Below, in pieces: positions 14,947 through 23,978 of a stretch of DNA of 64,000 nucleotides. The DNA is from JARRLC01 sp050290865. Its GTDB lineage: Bacteria; Pseudomonadota; Alphaproteobacteria; Rhizobiales; Rhodomicrobiaceae. A model generated the notes under the pieces. That model saw only the letters and a program-made list of their open reading frames with translations. It was not told the DNA's origin and did not search any database. Position 1 is the stretch's first letter, and each line of letters starts with the position of its first letter. A program made the translations under genes and the position numbers. The stretch covers positions 1 to 64,000 of the forward strand of contig JBNKIW010000014.1 of assembly GCA_050290865.1 (NCBI GenBank), given 5' to 3'.

Positions 14947-16908
14947 TCAACCAGACTTTTTCACTCGCATGTACCAATCCACAAGCCGGCGGACCTGCCG
15001 CGGCGTGTAACCGCGCGCAACCATCCGCTCGACGAACTGATTGTGCTTCTTCTCGGTTTCGCTGTCCTTCTTGGCGCCGAAGCTGATGACCGGCAGCAGG
15101 TCTTCGACCTGGCTGAACATGCGCTTCTCGATCACATCCCGGATCTTCTCGTAGGACGTCCACGCGGGATTCTTGCCAGCGTTGCGGGCGCGGGCGCGAA
15201 GCGAGAACTTGACGACCTCGTAACGGAAATCCTTGGGGTTGGCGATGCCAGCGGGCTTCTCGATCTTGGACAGCTCCTTGTCCAGTACGCCGCGGTCCAT
15301 CAACTGGCCGGTGTCGGGATCCTTGAAGTCGTGGTCCTCGATCCAGGCGTCGGCGTAAGCGACATAACGGTCGAAGAGGTTCTGCCCGTATTCCGAATAG
15401 GATTCGAGATAGGCTTTCTGGATCTCGTTGCCTATGAATTCGGCGTAGCGGGGCGCCAGTTCCTCCTTGATGAACTCGATGTAGCGGTCCTCGGTTTCGT
15501 CCGCGAGCTGCTCGCGGCGGATAGCCTGTTCGAGCACATACATCAGATGCACCGGATCGGCGCCGAGCTCGCGCGTGTCGAAGTTGAACGTTTCCGACAG
15601 CACCTTGTAGGCGAAGCGCGTGGATGCGCCGTCCATGCCCTCGGTGACGCCCGCCGCGTCGCGGTATTCCTGCACGGTCTTGGCGTGCGGGTCGGTGTCC
15701 TTCAGGCTTTCGCCGTCATAGACGCGCATCTTGGAGAAGGTATTGGAATTCTCATGCTCCTTGAGACGCGACAGCACCGAGAACTTCGCCATCATCTCCA
15801 ATGTTCCCGGAGCGCAGGACGCCTCGGCCAGTTCGGAGCGCGAGAGAAGCTTCTCGTAAATCTTCTTCTCTTCCGTGACGCGCAGGCAATAAGGCACTTG
15901 CACGACGCAGATGCGGTCGAGGAAGGCCTCGTTGTTGCGGTTCGCCTTGAAGCTGCGCCACTCGGCTTCGTTCGAGTGCGCGATGATGATGCCCTGATAG
16001 GGAAGCGAGCCAACGTTCTCCGTGCCGACATAGCTGCCTTCCTGCGTGGCGGTCAGCAGCGGATGCAGCATCTTGATCGGCGCCTTGAACATCTCGACGA
16101 ATTCCAGGAGCCCCTGCGTCGTGCGGTTCAGGCCGCCGCTGTAGGAATAGGCGTCGGCGTCGTTCTGGCCGAAGAATTCGAGCTTGCGGATGTCCACCTT
16201 GCCGACCAGCGCGGAGATATCCTGGTTGTTCTCGTCGCCGGGCTCGGTTTTGGCGACGCAGATCTGCCGCAGCCGCGACGGGTAGAGCTTTACCACCGAG
16301 AATTTGGAGATATCGCCGCCGACCTCGTCGAGGCGCTTGACCGCCCATGGCGACATGTGGCCCGTCAGCTTGCGCTGCGGTATGCCGTATTTCTCTTCGA
16401 GGACGCTGCCCATCGACTCCGGGTCGAACAGCCCGAGCGGGCTTTCGAACACGGGGCTGATTTCATCGCCCGCCTTGAGCACGTAAATCGGGCAGGTCTC
16501 CATCAACTCCTTCAGACGCTCGGCGAGCGAGGACTTGCCGCCGCCGACCGGCCCGAGCAGATAGAGGATCTGCTTGCGCTCCTCCAGACCTTGCGCGGCG
16601 TGGCGGAAATAGCTCACGATGCGCTCGATCGTCTCTTCGAGGCCGTAGAATTCCTTGAAGGAGGGATAGAGCTTGATGGTCCGGTTCATGAAGACCCGGC
16701 CCACCTGCTCGTCGTGCGACGTGTCCACGATCTTCGCTTCGCCGATGGCGTTGATCATCCGCTCGGCAGCAGAAGCGTACAGCATCGGATCGTCGCGGCA
16801 GCCTTCCAGATACTCTCTGAGTTCAAGCTGCACATGCTTGCGTTGGCCGTAGCTTTCCGCGTAAAGGTCAAAAATCTCGTTACTGGGCTTCATTCCACCA
16901 CTCGACAT
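14947..16908 (-). CDS. prkA: PrkA serine protein kinase (YeaG)
   Basis: This 653-residue protein has an N-terminal AAA+-type ATPase domain with Walker A 'LLGPVGGGKSSL' near residue 120. The rest of the PrkA domain ('MGSVLEEKYGIPQRKLTGH', 'PYQGIIIAHSNEAEW') and the C-terminal kinase-like region ('GLEERKQI' upstream; 'YSEYGQNLFDRYVAYADAW') follow. PrkA/YeaG is a stress-linked kinase that heads the prkA-yeaH-spoVR cluster. The start may be ATG 16908 or ATG 16893, the latter with a weak GGTGGA upstream. A TATAAT lies about 65-70 bases upstream of the start. The gene leads a minus-strand unit that may also read into cobT. Confidence 0.95.
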   Translation of the reverse strand: MSSGGMKPSNEIFDLYAESYGQRKHVQLELREYLEGCRDDPMLYASAAERMINAIGEAKIVDTSHDEQVGRVFMNRTIKLYPSFKEFYGLEETIERIVSYFRHAAQGLEERKQILYLLGPVGGGKSSLAERLKELMETCPIYVLKAGDEISPVFESPLGLFDPESMGSVLEEKYGIPQRKLTGHMSPWAVKRLDEVGGDISKFSVVKLYPSRLRQICVAKTEPGDENNQDISALVGKVDIRKLEFFGQNDADAYSYSGGLNRTTQGLLEFVEMFKAPIKMLHPLLTATQEGSYVGTENVGSLPYQGIIIAHSNEAEWRSFKANRNNEAFLDRICVVQVPYCLRVTEEKKIYEKLLSRSELAEASCAPGTLEMMAKFSVLSRLKEHENSNTFSKMRVYDGESLKDTDPHAKTVQEYRDAAGVTEGMDGASTRFAYKVLSETFNFDTRELGADPVHLMYVLEQAIRREQLADETEDRYIEFIKEELAPRYAEFIGNEIQKAYLESYSEYGQNLFDRYVAYADAWIEDHDFKDPDTGQLMDRGVLDKELSKIEKPAGIANPKDFRYEVVKFSLRARARNAGKNPAWTSYEKIRDVIEKRMFSQVEDLLPVISFGAKKDSETEKKHNQFVERMVARGYTPRQVRRLVDWYMRVKKSG

Positions 16909-16972
16909 TTACTACGCTCATTCGAAGGGGAACCCTGGTCCCTCGCCGTCAGGATGCTTTCGCGCCCCTAAC

Positions 16973-16978
16973 ATTATA
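16973..16978 (-). promoter_or_regulatory. Candidate -10 element of the prkA operon
   Basis: A perfect TATAAT is present on the minus strand, 65 bases upstream of the prkA ATG. No good TTGACA-like hexamer is seen 16-18 bases further upstream, so the promoter may rely on an activator or alternative sigma factor; I found no clear GGAAC/CGTT pair of the EcfG general-stress type. Confidence 0.35.
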
Positions 16979-17504
16979 TAGGACCTTTGCCCCTTGATTG
17001 TATGTCATTGCGCTCCGGCAAGCGAACACTTGTTCGTATGGCTAAGGGAAGCCCCGCGGCCACCGTGCCGGTTAACCGCTTGCTAGCCATCCCGAACCGC
17101 TTGTGAGGCATCCCGTCGCCCACCCGTTCCGCCGTTCCTTTCCACGCTGAGCTTCTGGCCTGAACCTCGCCTGAACGAGCGGGGCAGGCCGTGGCCGCGG
17201 GCCGGAGAAAGATGGCGGACGGCATCCGTCCCGAAGGGTCTGGCAACGCTGCGTTGCGATCCCATTTTTTTCTCCCGTGTTACGGGTATGACATGGAGGA
17301 CGGCGGACCGTCAACGCTGCAACCGGCCAAGCCATATGGCGTTACATCCAAAGCGGTATGGTGCCTCCCCCACTCGACAGAGCCTGCGTTGCGTTCTGAG
17401 ACGCGCGAGCGCAGCCGCCCTGTTCAGCATCGCATCGTCCCATTATAGCACAGCCGGGGGAGCGCGGATATCGCCAACGCGTTATAGCAAAGTTTCGCTG
17501 GCGT
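16979..17504. other. Intergenic region prkA / acyltransferase
   Basis: About 525 bases with no supported gene. Open frames on both strands lack family resemblance and binding sites. The octamer TTATAGCA occurs twice near 17443 and 17483. The region contains the upstream control sequences of the prkA unit; an untranslated RNA cannot be excluded, but no terminator-like hairpin was seen. Confidence 0.35.
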
Positions 17505-19751
17505 TTACGGTGCGGCGGGGGAGGGCAGGGAGGCTTCCTTCCTCGGTTGCGGGCGGCTCTTGGCAGGTCCGCGGCGCGCAGGCCCGCCAGCCGCATCCAT
17601 CCCGGTATTCAGACGGGCAAGGAGCGGCTGAAGCCGTACGCTGAGGAACGTATCGAACATGAGCGCTCCGGTCGGATTCAGGTGGGTGGCGTCGCGATAA
17701 AGGATCGTGTTCTTCAGGCGGGACTTGCAGATGCCGTCCCGACAAAGGAATTCGTGCGGAAAGATGCGGGTCAGCTTCGGACTGGCATTGAGGTGGGCAA
17801 TCACGCCGTGAGGAAACTCCAGGAAACTTCGTTCCTTCTCGTAAGGCACCGAGCACTCCGGCGAGGTCTCTGGGAACAGCATTCTGCGTAGATTGCACCG
17901 CAGCGGCGGATAAGGAAAACGGGCGATCTGCCCGAGAACGATGACTTCCAGTCCAAGGCTCGTGAAGTAGTCGACGGTCTCTTGCAGTTTGACCGCCATG
18001 ACGCGGCGGCTGTTTGCAACGCTCACCGTCTCATTCGTGTTTTCGACGAGGGGACGGTATTCGCCTCCCGCTGCCGGTTCGTCCGAGCCGGTGTAATGAG
18101 ACCAGTGCGCGGCGAGGACGATAAGTTTCAGCTTTTTGTTCGCGCGAACGAATGCCCGGATGGCGTCGTCTTTATGAATGCAGTCGTTTCTGGGGCGGTG
18201 ATCGGCGTTCAACACCACCGCGCCCAGGATCGGCGCGCAGCCGCTGGGCGTAATCTGCCAACCCGACAACCCGGTCTTCTCGGCAATGCTCTCCAGTACA
18301 GGAACGAAGTGGCGGGCGTTGGAATCGCCCCACACCACCATGTCGTAGGACTCACCCTTGCGCGGAGCGCCGAAGCGGCACCGCCTTCTGGCCGTGCCGA
18401 TGTCGGTGGTCGTGCATTCCGAACTGAAGGGGGGCTTGACGAAACTCTGCCGGTAAGCCTGGGCCACGTCTTCGCGCAGGCGCCATGGCAGTCCTCTGGT
18501 GACGATCAGCACGAGGCCGGCCGCGGCCAGCGCCAGAAGCGGCGCCGCGGTGATCCGCAGACCGCGCTGCGGGTCGCTCAGCCCGAGCGCGCTGGTGCGG
18601 ACCGGCTGCTCGACAAAGCGCCAACTCAGCGCCGCCGACACGAAGCTCGCAGCGATGACCATGGCGGTCTCGGTTATGTCCAGCGGCCTGTTGAGATAGT
18701 AGTGCGTCAGCGAAGACAGCGGCCAGTGCCAGAGATAGAGCGAGTATGAAATCAAGCCGATCGCGCGCAGCGGCGGCAGGGCGAGCAGGGCCTGCACCGG
18801 GGTGCGCTGCACGCCGCCGGCGAGCAGCAGCAACGCTGCGCCGAGACAGGGCAGGACGGCGTTCAGACCGGGGAACGGCGTGGTCGGTCCGAGCATGGTG
18901 ATGCTGAGGAAGAGCGCAGCGAGGCCCGCCACGGACATCAGCGTGGCCACCCGCGTGTTCAGCCGGACGCGGTCCTGCTGGAAGGCGATGAGCGCGCCCG
19001 CGAGCAGTTCCCAGGTGCGGACGTGCGGCATGAAGAACGCTTTTTCCGATCCGCCGCGTACAAGCAGTTCCGCCGCAACGAGGGAGAGGGCGGCGACGGC
19101 CAGTAGCGCCACGGTCATCCTCGCCCGTCCCAGGCGTGGCAGGAAAAACGCCAGCGCGGCGGGAAACAGGATGTAGAACTGCTCCTCGATTGCCAGCGAC
19201 CACGTATGCAGGAGCGGCTTGTCGATCGCCGGGCCGGAGAAATAGCCGATATTTTCGGCGAAGTGAAAGTTCGAGAAGAAGAACGACGTGGCGAGCATGC
19301 TCGTGCCGAGCTTCTTGAACTCCTGGGGCAGGAGAATGAACCAGGCCGTTGTGAGCGTGGCCGCCATGACGACAGCCAGTGCGGGAAAGATGCGCTTCGC
19401 CCGCCGCAGATAGAACATGTAGAAGGAGAACCTGCCGCGGCCGATGTCCTTGAGGATCAGTGAGGTGATCAGATAGCCGGAGATCACGAAGAAGATATCG
19501 ACCCCGGCGAAGCCCCCGCTGAGGCCGGACACGCCCGCGTGAAACAGCACCACGGAAAGGACAGCGATGGCGCGCAGCCCGTCGATGTCGGCGCGGTAAC
19601 GCAGCAGCGGGTCGGAGCCCACATTGTGGCCGGGACGAAGGTTATTCAGCACGCAATACGAACTTCTGACAGGGACGCCTACAGGTAGAGTAACGGATGC
19701 GGCGCGGACGCCGATCGCTCTTAACCTATAGGAACGAGGTGTGCCAGACAA
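17505..19751 (-). CDS. Acyltransferase-3 / SGNH fusion membrane protein (OafA-like)
   Basis: The 748-residue product has two parts. The N-terminal part, to about residue 420, is an acyltransferase_3 domain with around ten membrane helices and the motifs 'YRADIDGLRAIAVLSVVLFH', 'GVDIFFVISGYLIT', 'FYLRRAKRIFPAL' and 'HTWSLAIEEQFY'. The C-terminal periplasmic part is an SGNH hydrolase-like domain with 'VVWGDSNARH' (nucleophile Ser) and 'YRDATHLNPTGA' (catalytic Asp-His). Such proteins O-acetylate LPS, peptidoglycan or exopolysaccharide. The first 32 residues look non-conserved, so the true start may be a GTG near 19655. No glycan gene cluster surrounds it. Confidence 0.88.
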   Translation of the reverse strand: MSGTPRSYRLRAIGVRAASVTLPVGVPVRSSYCVLNNLRPGHNVGSDPLLRYRADIDGLRAIAVLSVVLFHAGVSGLSGGFAGVDIFFVISGYLITSLILKDIGRGRFSFYMFYLRRAKRIFPALAVVMAATLTTAWFILLPQEFKKLGTSMLATSFFFSNFHFAENIGYFSGPAIDKPLLHTWSLAIEEQFYILFPAALAFFLPRLGRARMTVALLAVAALSLVAAELLVRGGSEKAFFMPHVRTWELLAGALIAFQQDRVRLNTRVATLMSVAGLAALFLSITMLGPTTPFPGLNAVLPCLGAALLLLAGGVQRTPVQALLALPPLRAIGLISYSLYLWHWPLSSLTHYYLNRPLDITETAMVIAASFVSAALSWRFVEQPVRTSALGLSDPQRGLRITAAPLLALAAAGLVLIVTRGLPWRLREDVAQAYRQSFVKPPFSSECTTTDIGTARRRCRFGAPRKGESYDMVVWGDSNARHFVPVLESIAEKTGLSGWQITPSGCAPILGAVVLNADHRPRNDCIHKDDAIRAFVRANKKLKLIVLAAHWSHYTGSDEPAAGGEYRPLVENTNETVSVANSRRVMAVKLQETVDYFTSLGLEVIVLGQIARFPYPPLRCNLRRMLFPETSPECSVPYEKERSFLEFPHGVIAHLNASPKLTRIFPHEFLCRDGICKSRLKNTILYRDATHLNPTGALMFDTFLSVRLQPLLARLNTGMDAAGGPARRGPAKSRPQPRKEASLPSPAAP

Positions 19752-19891
19752 AGACCTGAAGACGGGGGGTGAGAAAATACTTTCGGTATTGTTGTAACTT
19801 GGCCCTACCTGTCCCCGGATGAGTATGGTTGATCGGAGCCTCGGGGAGGTTGACAGGCGAAACGCCGCGGGCGGGCCTGCGCGTGCGGGCG

Positions 19892-21265
19892 CTACCCGTT
19901 GCGGGGCAGTTGGATCGCCACGTCGAGGCCGCCCTGATCGCGGTTCTTCAGCATGATGTCGCCGCCATGGCCGCGCACGATCGAACGCGCGATGGCCAGC
20001 CCCAGCCCGATGCCGCCCGTGCCCTCGCCGCGCGATTCATCGAGCCGCACGAAGGGGGCAAAGACGCGCGGCATGTCGGCCTCGGCGATGCCCGGTCCGT
20101 CATCTTCGACCGTGATCAAGAGATCCTTGGGCTGCATCTCCAGCCGGACGCGGGCGCGGTGCCCGTAAACGACAGCGTTGTCGATGAGATTGCGTAGCGC
20201 GCGCTTCAGACTGTTCGGGCGGCAGCGGATCGGCTGACGGCCGTCGCCTGTGTAGGTTACGTCGCGGTTCATGTCGGCCAGATCGGCGCACACGCTTTGC
20301 ACCAGGGCGTCGAGGTCCACCATGCGCGTGGCTTCCGCCGTGGCCTCGTGGCGGGCGAACGCCAGAGCCGCCTCGGCCATGTGCTCCATCTCATCGAGTG
20401 ATGCCAGGATGCGGCTGCGAGTCTCGTCGTCGTCGAGGAATTCGGCGCGCAGGCGCAGCGAGGTGATCGGCGTGCGCAGGTCGTGTCCGACGGCGGCCAG
20501 CATCCGCGTGCGATCGAGGACGAAGCGGGACAGGCGTTCGCGCATGTCGTTGAAGGCCTCGATGGCGCGGCGCGTCTCGGCCGGGCCGCTGACCGGGACA
20601 GGCGGCACCTCCTCGCCGCGTCCCAGGGCTTCGGCGGCCAGCGCGAGCCGCTTCAGGGGCCGGGTGATGCGGCGGATGACGAGTGTCAGGGTGACGCCGA
20701 AGACCAGCAGCACGGTCAGAAGCGGCGCGAGGATGATCGACGCCGGGGGAACGTGCAGGCGGTGCGCCATCTCCACGGTCAGCCACGTGCCGTTCCGGAG
20801 CTTGACCAGCGCTTTGAGCCTCGTGTCATTGCTGACGGGACGGTCGAGCCATTCCGCGAACCACTGCCCCACCATTGCCGGGAACGAGGGCGGTCTCGCC
20901 ACCCAGACGGCGACCTCACCGGCGCCGCGATCGACCATGGCGCGTAGTTCGCTGGCGTACTGTCCGCTGGCCTCGCCCTCCTGTTTCTGCGGGGTGGTCA
21001 CCGGTCTCGTGGCTGAAAGGCTGTAACTCAGGCGGCGCGAGGAGGACGCCTTCACGATCTGCCCGTGAAGGCTTTTCGGCGATGCGTCGAGCAGGTCCAC
21101 GACCGAAGCGGAGCGCGCGAAAACGTAGCTCGTCCACCAATAGCGCTGCGCGCTCTGCCGCTCGCCGACCATCACCGCCATCAGTGCCGCCTGCGAGGCG
21201 ATCATGGCGATCAGCGCCACGGCGATGAGCTGGCCGGCAAGGGTGCTCGGGATGAGGCGCCTCAT
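19892..21265 (-). CDS. Sensor histidine kinase, EnvZ type
   Basis: A 457-residue membrane kinase: a TM helix near residues 10-35, a periplasmic region of about 130 residues, a second TM near 172-198, and a HAMP linker ('RRITRPLKRLALAAEALG'). The HisKA box 'AAVGHDLRTPITSLRLRAE' has His at about 261. The HATPase domain has N box 'LKRALRNLIDNAVVYG', G1 'VEDDGPGIAE' and G2 'GGIGLGLAIARSIV'. The ATG at 21265 overlaps the response-regulator stop codon by four bases (ATGA), which fixes the start and shows translational coupling. The signal is unknown. The neighbouring acyltransferase gene is 140 bases further downstream. Confidence 0.93.
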   Translation of the reverse strand: MRRLIPSTLAGQLIAVALIAMIASQAALMAVMVGERQSAQRYWWTSYVFARSASVVDLLDASPKSLHGQIVKASSSRRLSYSLSATRPVTTPQKQEGEASGQYASELRAMVDRGAGEVAVWVARPPSFPAMVGQWFAEWLDRPVSNDTRLKALVKLRNGTWLTVEMAHRLHVPPASIILAPLLTVLLVFGVTLTLVIRRITRPLKRLALAAEALGRGEEVPPVPVSGPAETRRAIEAFNDMRERLSRFVLDRTRMLAAVGHDLRTPITSLRLRAEFLDDDETRSRILASLDEMEHMAEAALAFARHEATAEATRMVDLDALVQSVCADLADMNRDVTYTGDGRQPIRCRPNSLKRALRNLIDNAVVYGHRARVRLEMQPKDLLITVEDDGPGIAEADMPRVFAPFVRLDESRGEGTGGIGLGLAIARSIVRGHGGDIMLKNRDQGGLDVAIQLPRNG

Positions 21266-22002
21266 ACGCTTTCCACCCGCCCGGCGAATTTGTAGCCGCC
21301 GCCCCACACCGTCTGGATGAGTTTGGGGTTTTTCGGGTCGTCCTCGATCTTGCGGCGCAGGCGGCTGACCTGATTGTCGATGCTGCGGTCGAAGAGATTG
21401 GCCATGCGCCCCTTGGTCAGGTCGAGGAGCTGGTCGCGGCTGAGGACCACGTTCGGACGCTGGAGGAAGACCGACAGGAGCAGGAACTCGCCGTGCGAAA
21501 GCGGCGTGGCGACCTCGTCGTCGTCGAGGATCTCGCGCCGGTCGCCATGGAACGTCCAGCGGCCGAAGCGCAGGCGTTCGCTCAAGCGCGGCTCGCGCGA
21601 CAGGGGTACGCTCTGAACGCGCCGCAGCACGGCCTTGATGCGCGCCAGCAGCTCGCGCGGATTGAACGGCTTGCTGACATAGTCGTCGCCGCCGAGTTCC
21701 AGCCCGGTAATGCGGTCGCTGTCCTCGCCGAGGGCGGTGAGGAAGATGATCGGGATATTGGCGGTGCTCCGCACATGGCGGGCGAACTCCAGCCCGTCCT
21801 CGCCCGGCATCATGATGTCGAGGACGATGAGGTCGATGGCCGCGTCTCTCAGCACGCGGCGCGCCTCCTCCGCGCAGGACGCAGCCGACGTGCGCAGGGC
21901 GTGCTTTTGCAGGAAGCGGGCCAGGAGATCGCGGATGTCGCGGTGGTCATCGACGATCAGGATATGAGGAGCCGGGTCCATCGTGCACTCGAACTCGAAC
22001 AT
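21262..22002 (-). CDS. OmpR/PhoB-family response regulator
   Basis: The 246-residue product has a receiver with 'HILIVDDHRDIRDLL', phosphoacceptor Asp in 'LIVLDIMMPGEDGLE', Thr in 'IIFLTALGE' and Lys in 'DDYVSKPFNPREL'. A winged-helix Trans_reg_C domain follows ('LSHGEFLLLSVFLQRPN', 'RSIDNQVSRLRRKIED', 'IQTVWGGGYKF'). It is the partner of the kinase at 19892-21265, with which it overlaps by four bases. The start may be ATG 22002 or ATG 21981; the latter gives the common family N-terminus. Targets are unknown. Confidence 0.94.
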   Translation of the reverse strand: MFEFECTMDPAPHILIVDDHRDIRDLLARFLQKHALRTSAASCAEEARRVLRDAAIDLIVLDIMMPGEDGLEFARHVRSTANIPIIFLTALGEDSDRITGLELGGDDYVSKPFNPRELLARIKAVLRRVQSVPLSREPRLSERLRFGRWTFHGDRREILDDDEVATPLSHGEFLLLSVFLQRPNVVLSRDQLLDLTKGRMANLFDRSIDNQVSRLRRKIEDDPKNPKLIQTVWGGGYKFAGRVESV

Positions 22003-22139
22003 GCCTCGCCGGGCGGCGCGTCCTGCGGGCGGGCGGGGAAATCTTCATGCAGTCTGCAACGCAGAGAATAGGCGTTTTCGCGGAGGTCTACACGCGTATT
22101 TCGCGCGAAATTGTAACAACTGATCTCAAAGGTTACAGC

Positions 22140-23075
22140 TCATTCGGGCTCCGGATGCGCGCGCCTTTCGTAACCGGCCACCGCCTTCTCGCAGGCGCGC
22201 TTGAATTTGTCCTTGGCGGGCGCGGCGGCGGCGAAGATGTCGTTCAGCCGGTAGAAATCCAGCACACGGAAATGGGCGACCCTGGGACGGATGAGGATGT
22301 CGGGCGCGCCCGCCTTCAACTTCTCGCGAACCAGGGTGGACAGCGCGATCTGCGTTGAGCCGACGATGGTCTCGATAAGCGAGGGCAGGCGGCGCCGGCC
22401 CTGCTGCGGCCCGGTGCTGACGTCCACGGCGGCGATGATGTCCGCCTCGCCTTTCATCACGTCGAAGGGCAGGGGATTGACGAAGCCGCCATCGATCAGC
22501 ACGCGGCCCTGGAGTTCGATGGGCTTGAGAAGGCCCGGCAGCGCGCAGCTCGCGGCGATCGCGGCCACCAGGGGGCCTCCGGAGAGAATGCACGGGCTCT
22601 GGGTGTAGAAATCGGTCGTGACCGCCAAGAACGGGATTTGCAGGTCCTCGAAAGTGGCGGGGATGGTTTCGGGAAGCAGCGCCTCCAGGATGCGTTCGCC
22701 GGAGAGAAGCGGGATTGCCGAGCCGTTCAGCATGCTCGCGAGGCTCGTGTTGACGTTCACGCGCGAGATGAGGCGTCTGGCGATTTCCGTGCGCTTCTGG
22801 AACAGTTCGCGGCAATAGGCGGTGATGTCCGCGCCGCTCATGCCGGAGGCATAGGCCGCGCCCATCAGCGCACCGATGCTGGTTCCGGCGACGACCGCCG
22901 GGCGGATGCCGAGTTCGTCGAGCGCTTCCAGCATCTGCGCATGGCACAGGCCGCGCGCGCCGCCGCCGCCGAGCGCGATGCCGAATGAGGGATGCGCCGA
23001 GGCGGTCTGCCGCCGGTGGGGCAGGAGAGCGTGGCGGGCGCCGCCCGCGGTTCTCTTGTGGCTGGTCGGGGTCAT
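22140..23075 (-). CDS. Patatin-like phospholipase
   Basis: A 311-residue patatin-family lipid acyl hydrolase. The oxyanion hole 'GIALGGGGARGLCHA' is near residue 32, the nucleophile elbow 'GTSIG' (GxSxG) near 65, and the catalytic Asp in 'LIDGGFVNPLPFDVM' near 195. These bacterial members (RssA-like) are cytoplasmic or membrane-associated serine esterases. The ATG at 23075 follows a G-rich binding site. It starts 12 bases after the dehalogenase-like gene and is probably co-transcribed with it and purD. All catalytic residues are present. Confidence 0.91.
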   Translation of the reverse strand: MTPTSHKRTAGGARHALLPHRRQTASAHPSFGIALGGGGARGLCHAQMLEALDELGIRPAVVAGTSIGALMGAAYASGMSGADITAYCRELFQKRTEIARRLISRVNVNTSLASMLNGSAIPLLSGERILEALLPETIPATFEDLQIPFLAVTTDFYTQSPCILSGGPLVAAIAASCALPGLLKPIELQGRVLIDGGFVNPLPFDVMKGEADIIAAVDVSTGPQQGRRRLPSLIETIVGSTQIALSTLVREKLKAGAPDILIRPRVAHFRVLDFYRLNDIFAAAAPAKDKFKRACEKAVAGYERRAHPEPE

Positions 23076-23087
23076 GCCCCCCTTATA

Positions 23088-23978
23088 TCACGTAAAGAAG
23101 TCCAAAATGGCCTTCGCCGTGTCTTCCGGGTTTTCCTCGGGCAGGAAATGGCCGGATTGGATGGCGTGGCCCTGGAGGTTTTCGCACCACTCTTTCCAGA
23201 TCGGCAACGGACCGTCGGTGTTGCTCGGGATACCCTTTTCGCCCCAGAACACCGCCGTGGGGCATGTGATCCGGTTTCCGGCAACGAAATCCTCCTCGTC
23301 GGCCGCGAGGTCAAAGGTCGCGCCTGCGCGGTAGTCCTCGCAGGTGGCATGCAGCCGTGCCGGTTCGCTGAAGAAGGCGCGGTATGCATCGAGCGCCCGG
23401 CGGTCGAAGACCGAGAGGTCGCCCGTCCCGCCCCACAGCGCCAGCTTGCGGTCGAGCCAGCCTACCGGATCGCGCCCGATCATCTCCTCTGGCCAGGGAA
23501 AGGGTTGCGCCAGGAACGACCAGTGGAAGGTCTTCAGCGCCAGGTCGCGCGTGAGGCGGTTCCACATGTCGAAGGTGGGCACGATGTCGAGGAGCACCAG
23601 CTTCGTCACGCATTCCGGACTGTCAAGCGCCAGCCGGTAGCTCACCCTCCCGCCGCGGTCATGGCCGCAGAGATAGAATTGATGAAGGTTGAGCTGGTTG
23701 CCGATGTCGATGATGTCCCCGGCCATGGCGCGCTTCGAATAGGTGAAATGCGCCGCATCGCTCGCGGGGACGGAGCTGGCGCCGTAGCCGCGCAGGTCGG
23801 GAATGATGAGGCGGAAGCGCCGGGCGAGCGCGGGCGCGACCCGGTGCCACATGACATGCGTTTGCGGATAGCCGTGCAGCAGGATGAGCGGCGGGCCTTC
23901 GCCGCCGATGCGTGCGAAGATTTCCGCCCCTCGCGTCTGAAAGCGGCGGGTTTCAAAACCGGGGAAAAACTCAGCCAT
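23088..23978 (-). CDS. Alpha/beta hydrolase, fluoroacetate (haloacetate) dehalogenase-like
   Basis: The 296-residue product carries the whole active-site set known from fluoroacetate dehalogenase. These are oxyanion 'HGYPQT', nucleophile Asp107 with Arg108 and Arg111 in 'GHDRGGR', halide-pocket His151-Trp152 in 'FHWSFLAQP', Tyr215 in 'CEDYRAG', and catalytic His276 in 'SGHFLPEE'. The Asp nucleophile (rather than Ser) together with the HW pair points to C-F/C-Cl bond hydrolysis of haloacetates rather than esterase activity. The substrate preference is inferred. ATG 23978 overlaps the purD stop by eight bases, so expression is coupled to purD. The patatin gene follows 12 bases later. Confidence 0.82.
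   Translation of the reverse strand: MAEFFPGFETRRFQTRGAEIFARIGGEGPPLILLHGYPQTHVMWHRVAPALARRFRLIIPDLRGYGASSVPASDAAHFTYSKRAMAGDIIDIGNQLNLHQFYLCGHDRGGRVSYRLALDSPECVTKLVLLDIVPTFDMWNRLTRDLALKTFHWSFLAQPFPWPEEMIGRDPVGWLDRKLALWGGTGDLSVFDRRALDAYRAFFSEPARLHATCEDYRAGATFDLAADEEDFVAGNRITCPTAVFWGEKGIPSNTDGPLPIWKEWCENLQGHAIQSGHFLPEENPEDTAKAILDFFT

Noticed and set aside
15043..16971. A 642-codon plus-strand frame opposite prkA
   Set aside because: PrkA is unmistakable on the minus strand; the frame arises from codon bias.
16909..17110. EcfG general-stress promoter for prkA
   Set aside because: No GGAAC with a correctly spaced CGTT was found on the minus strand upstream of prkA.
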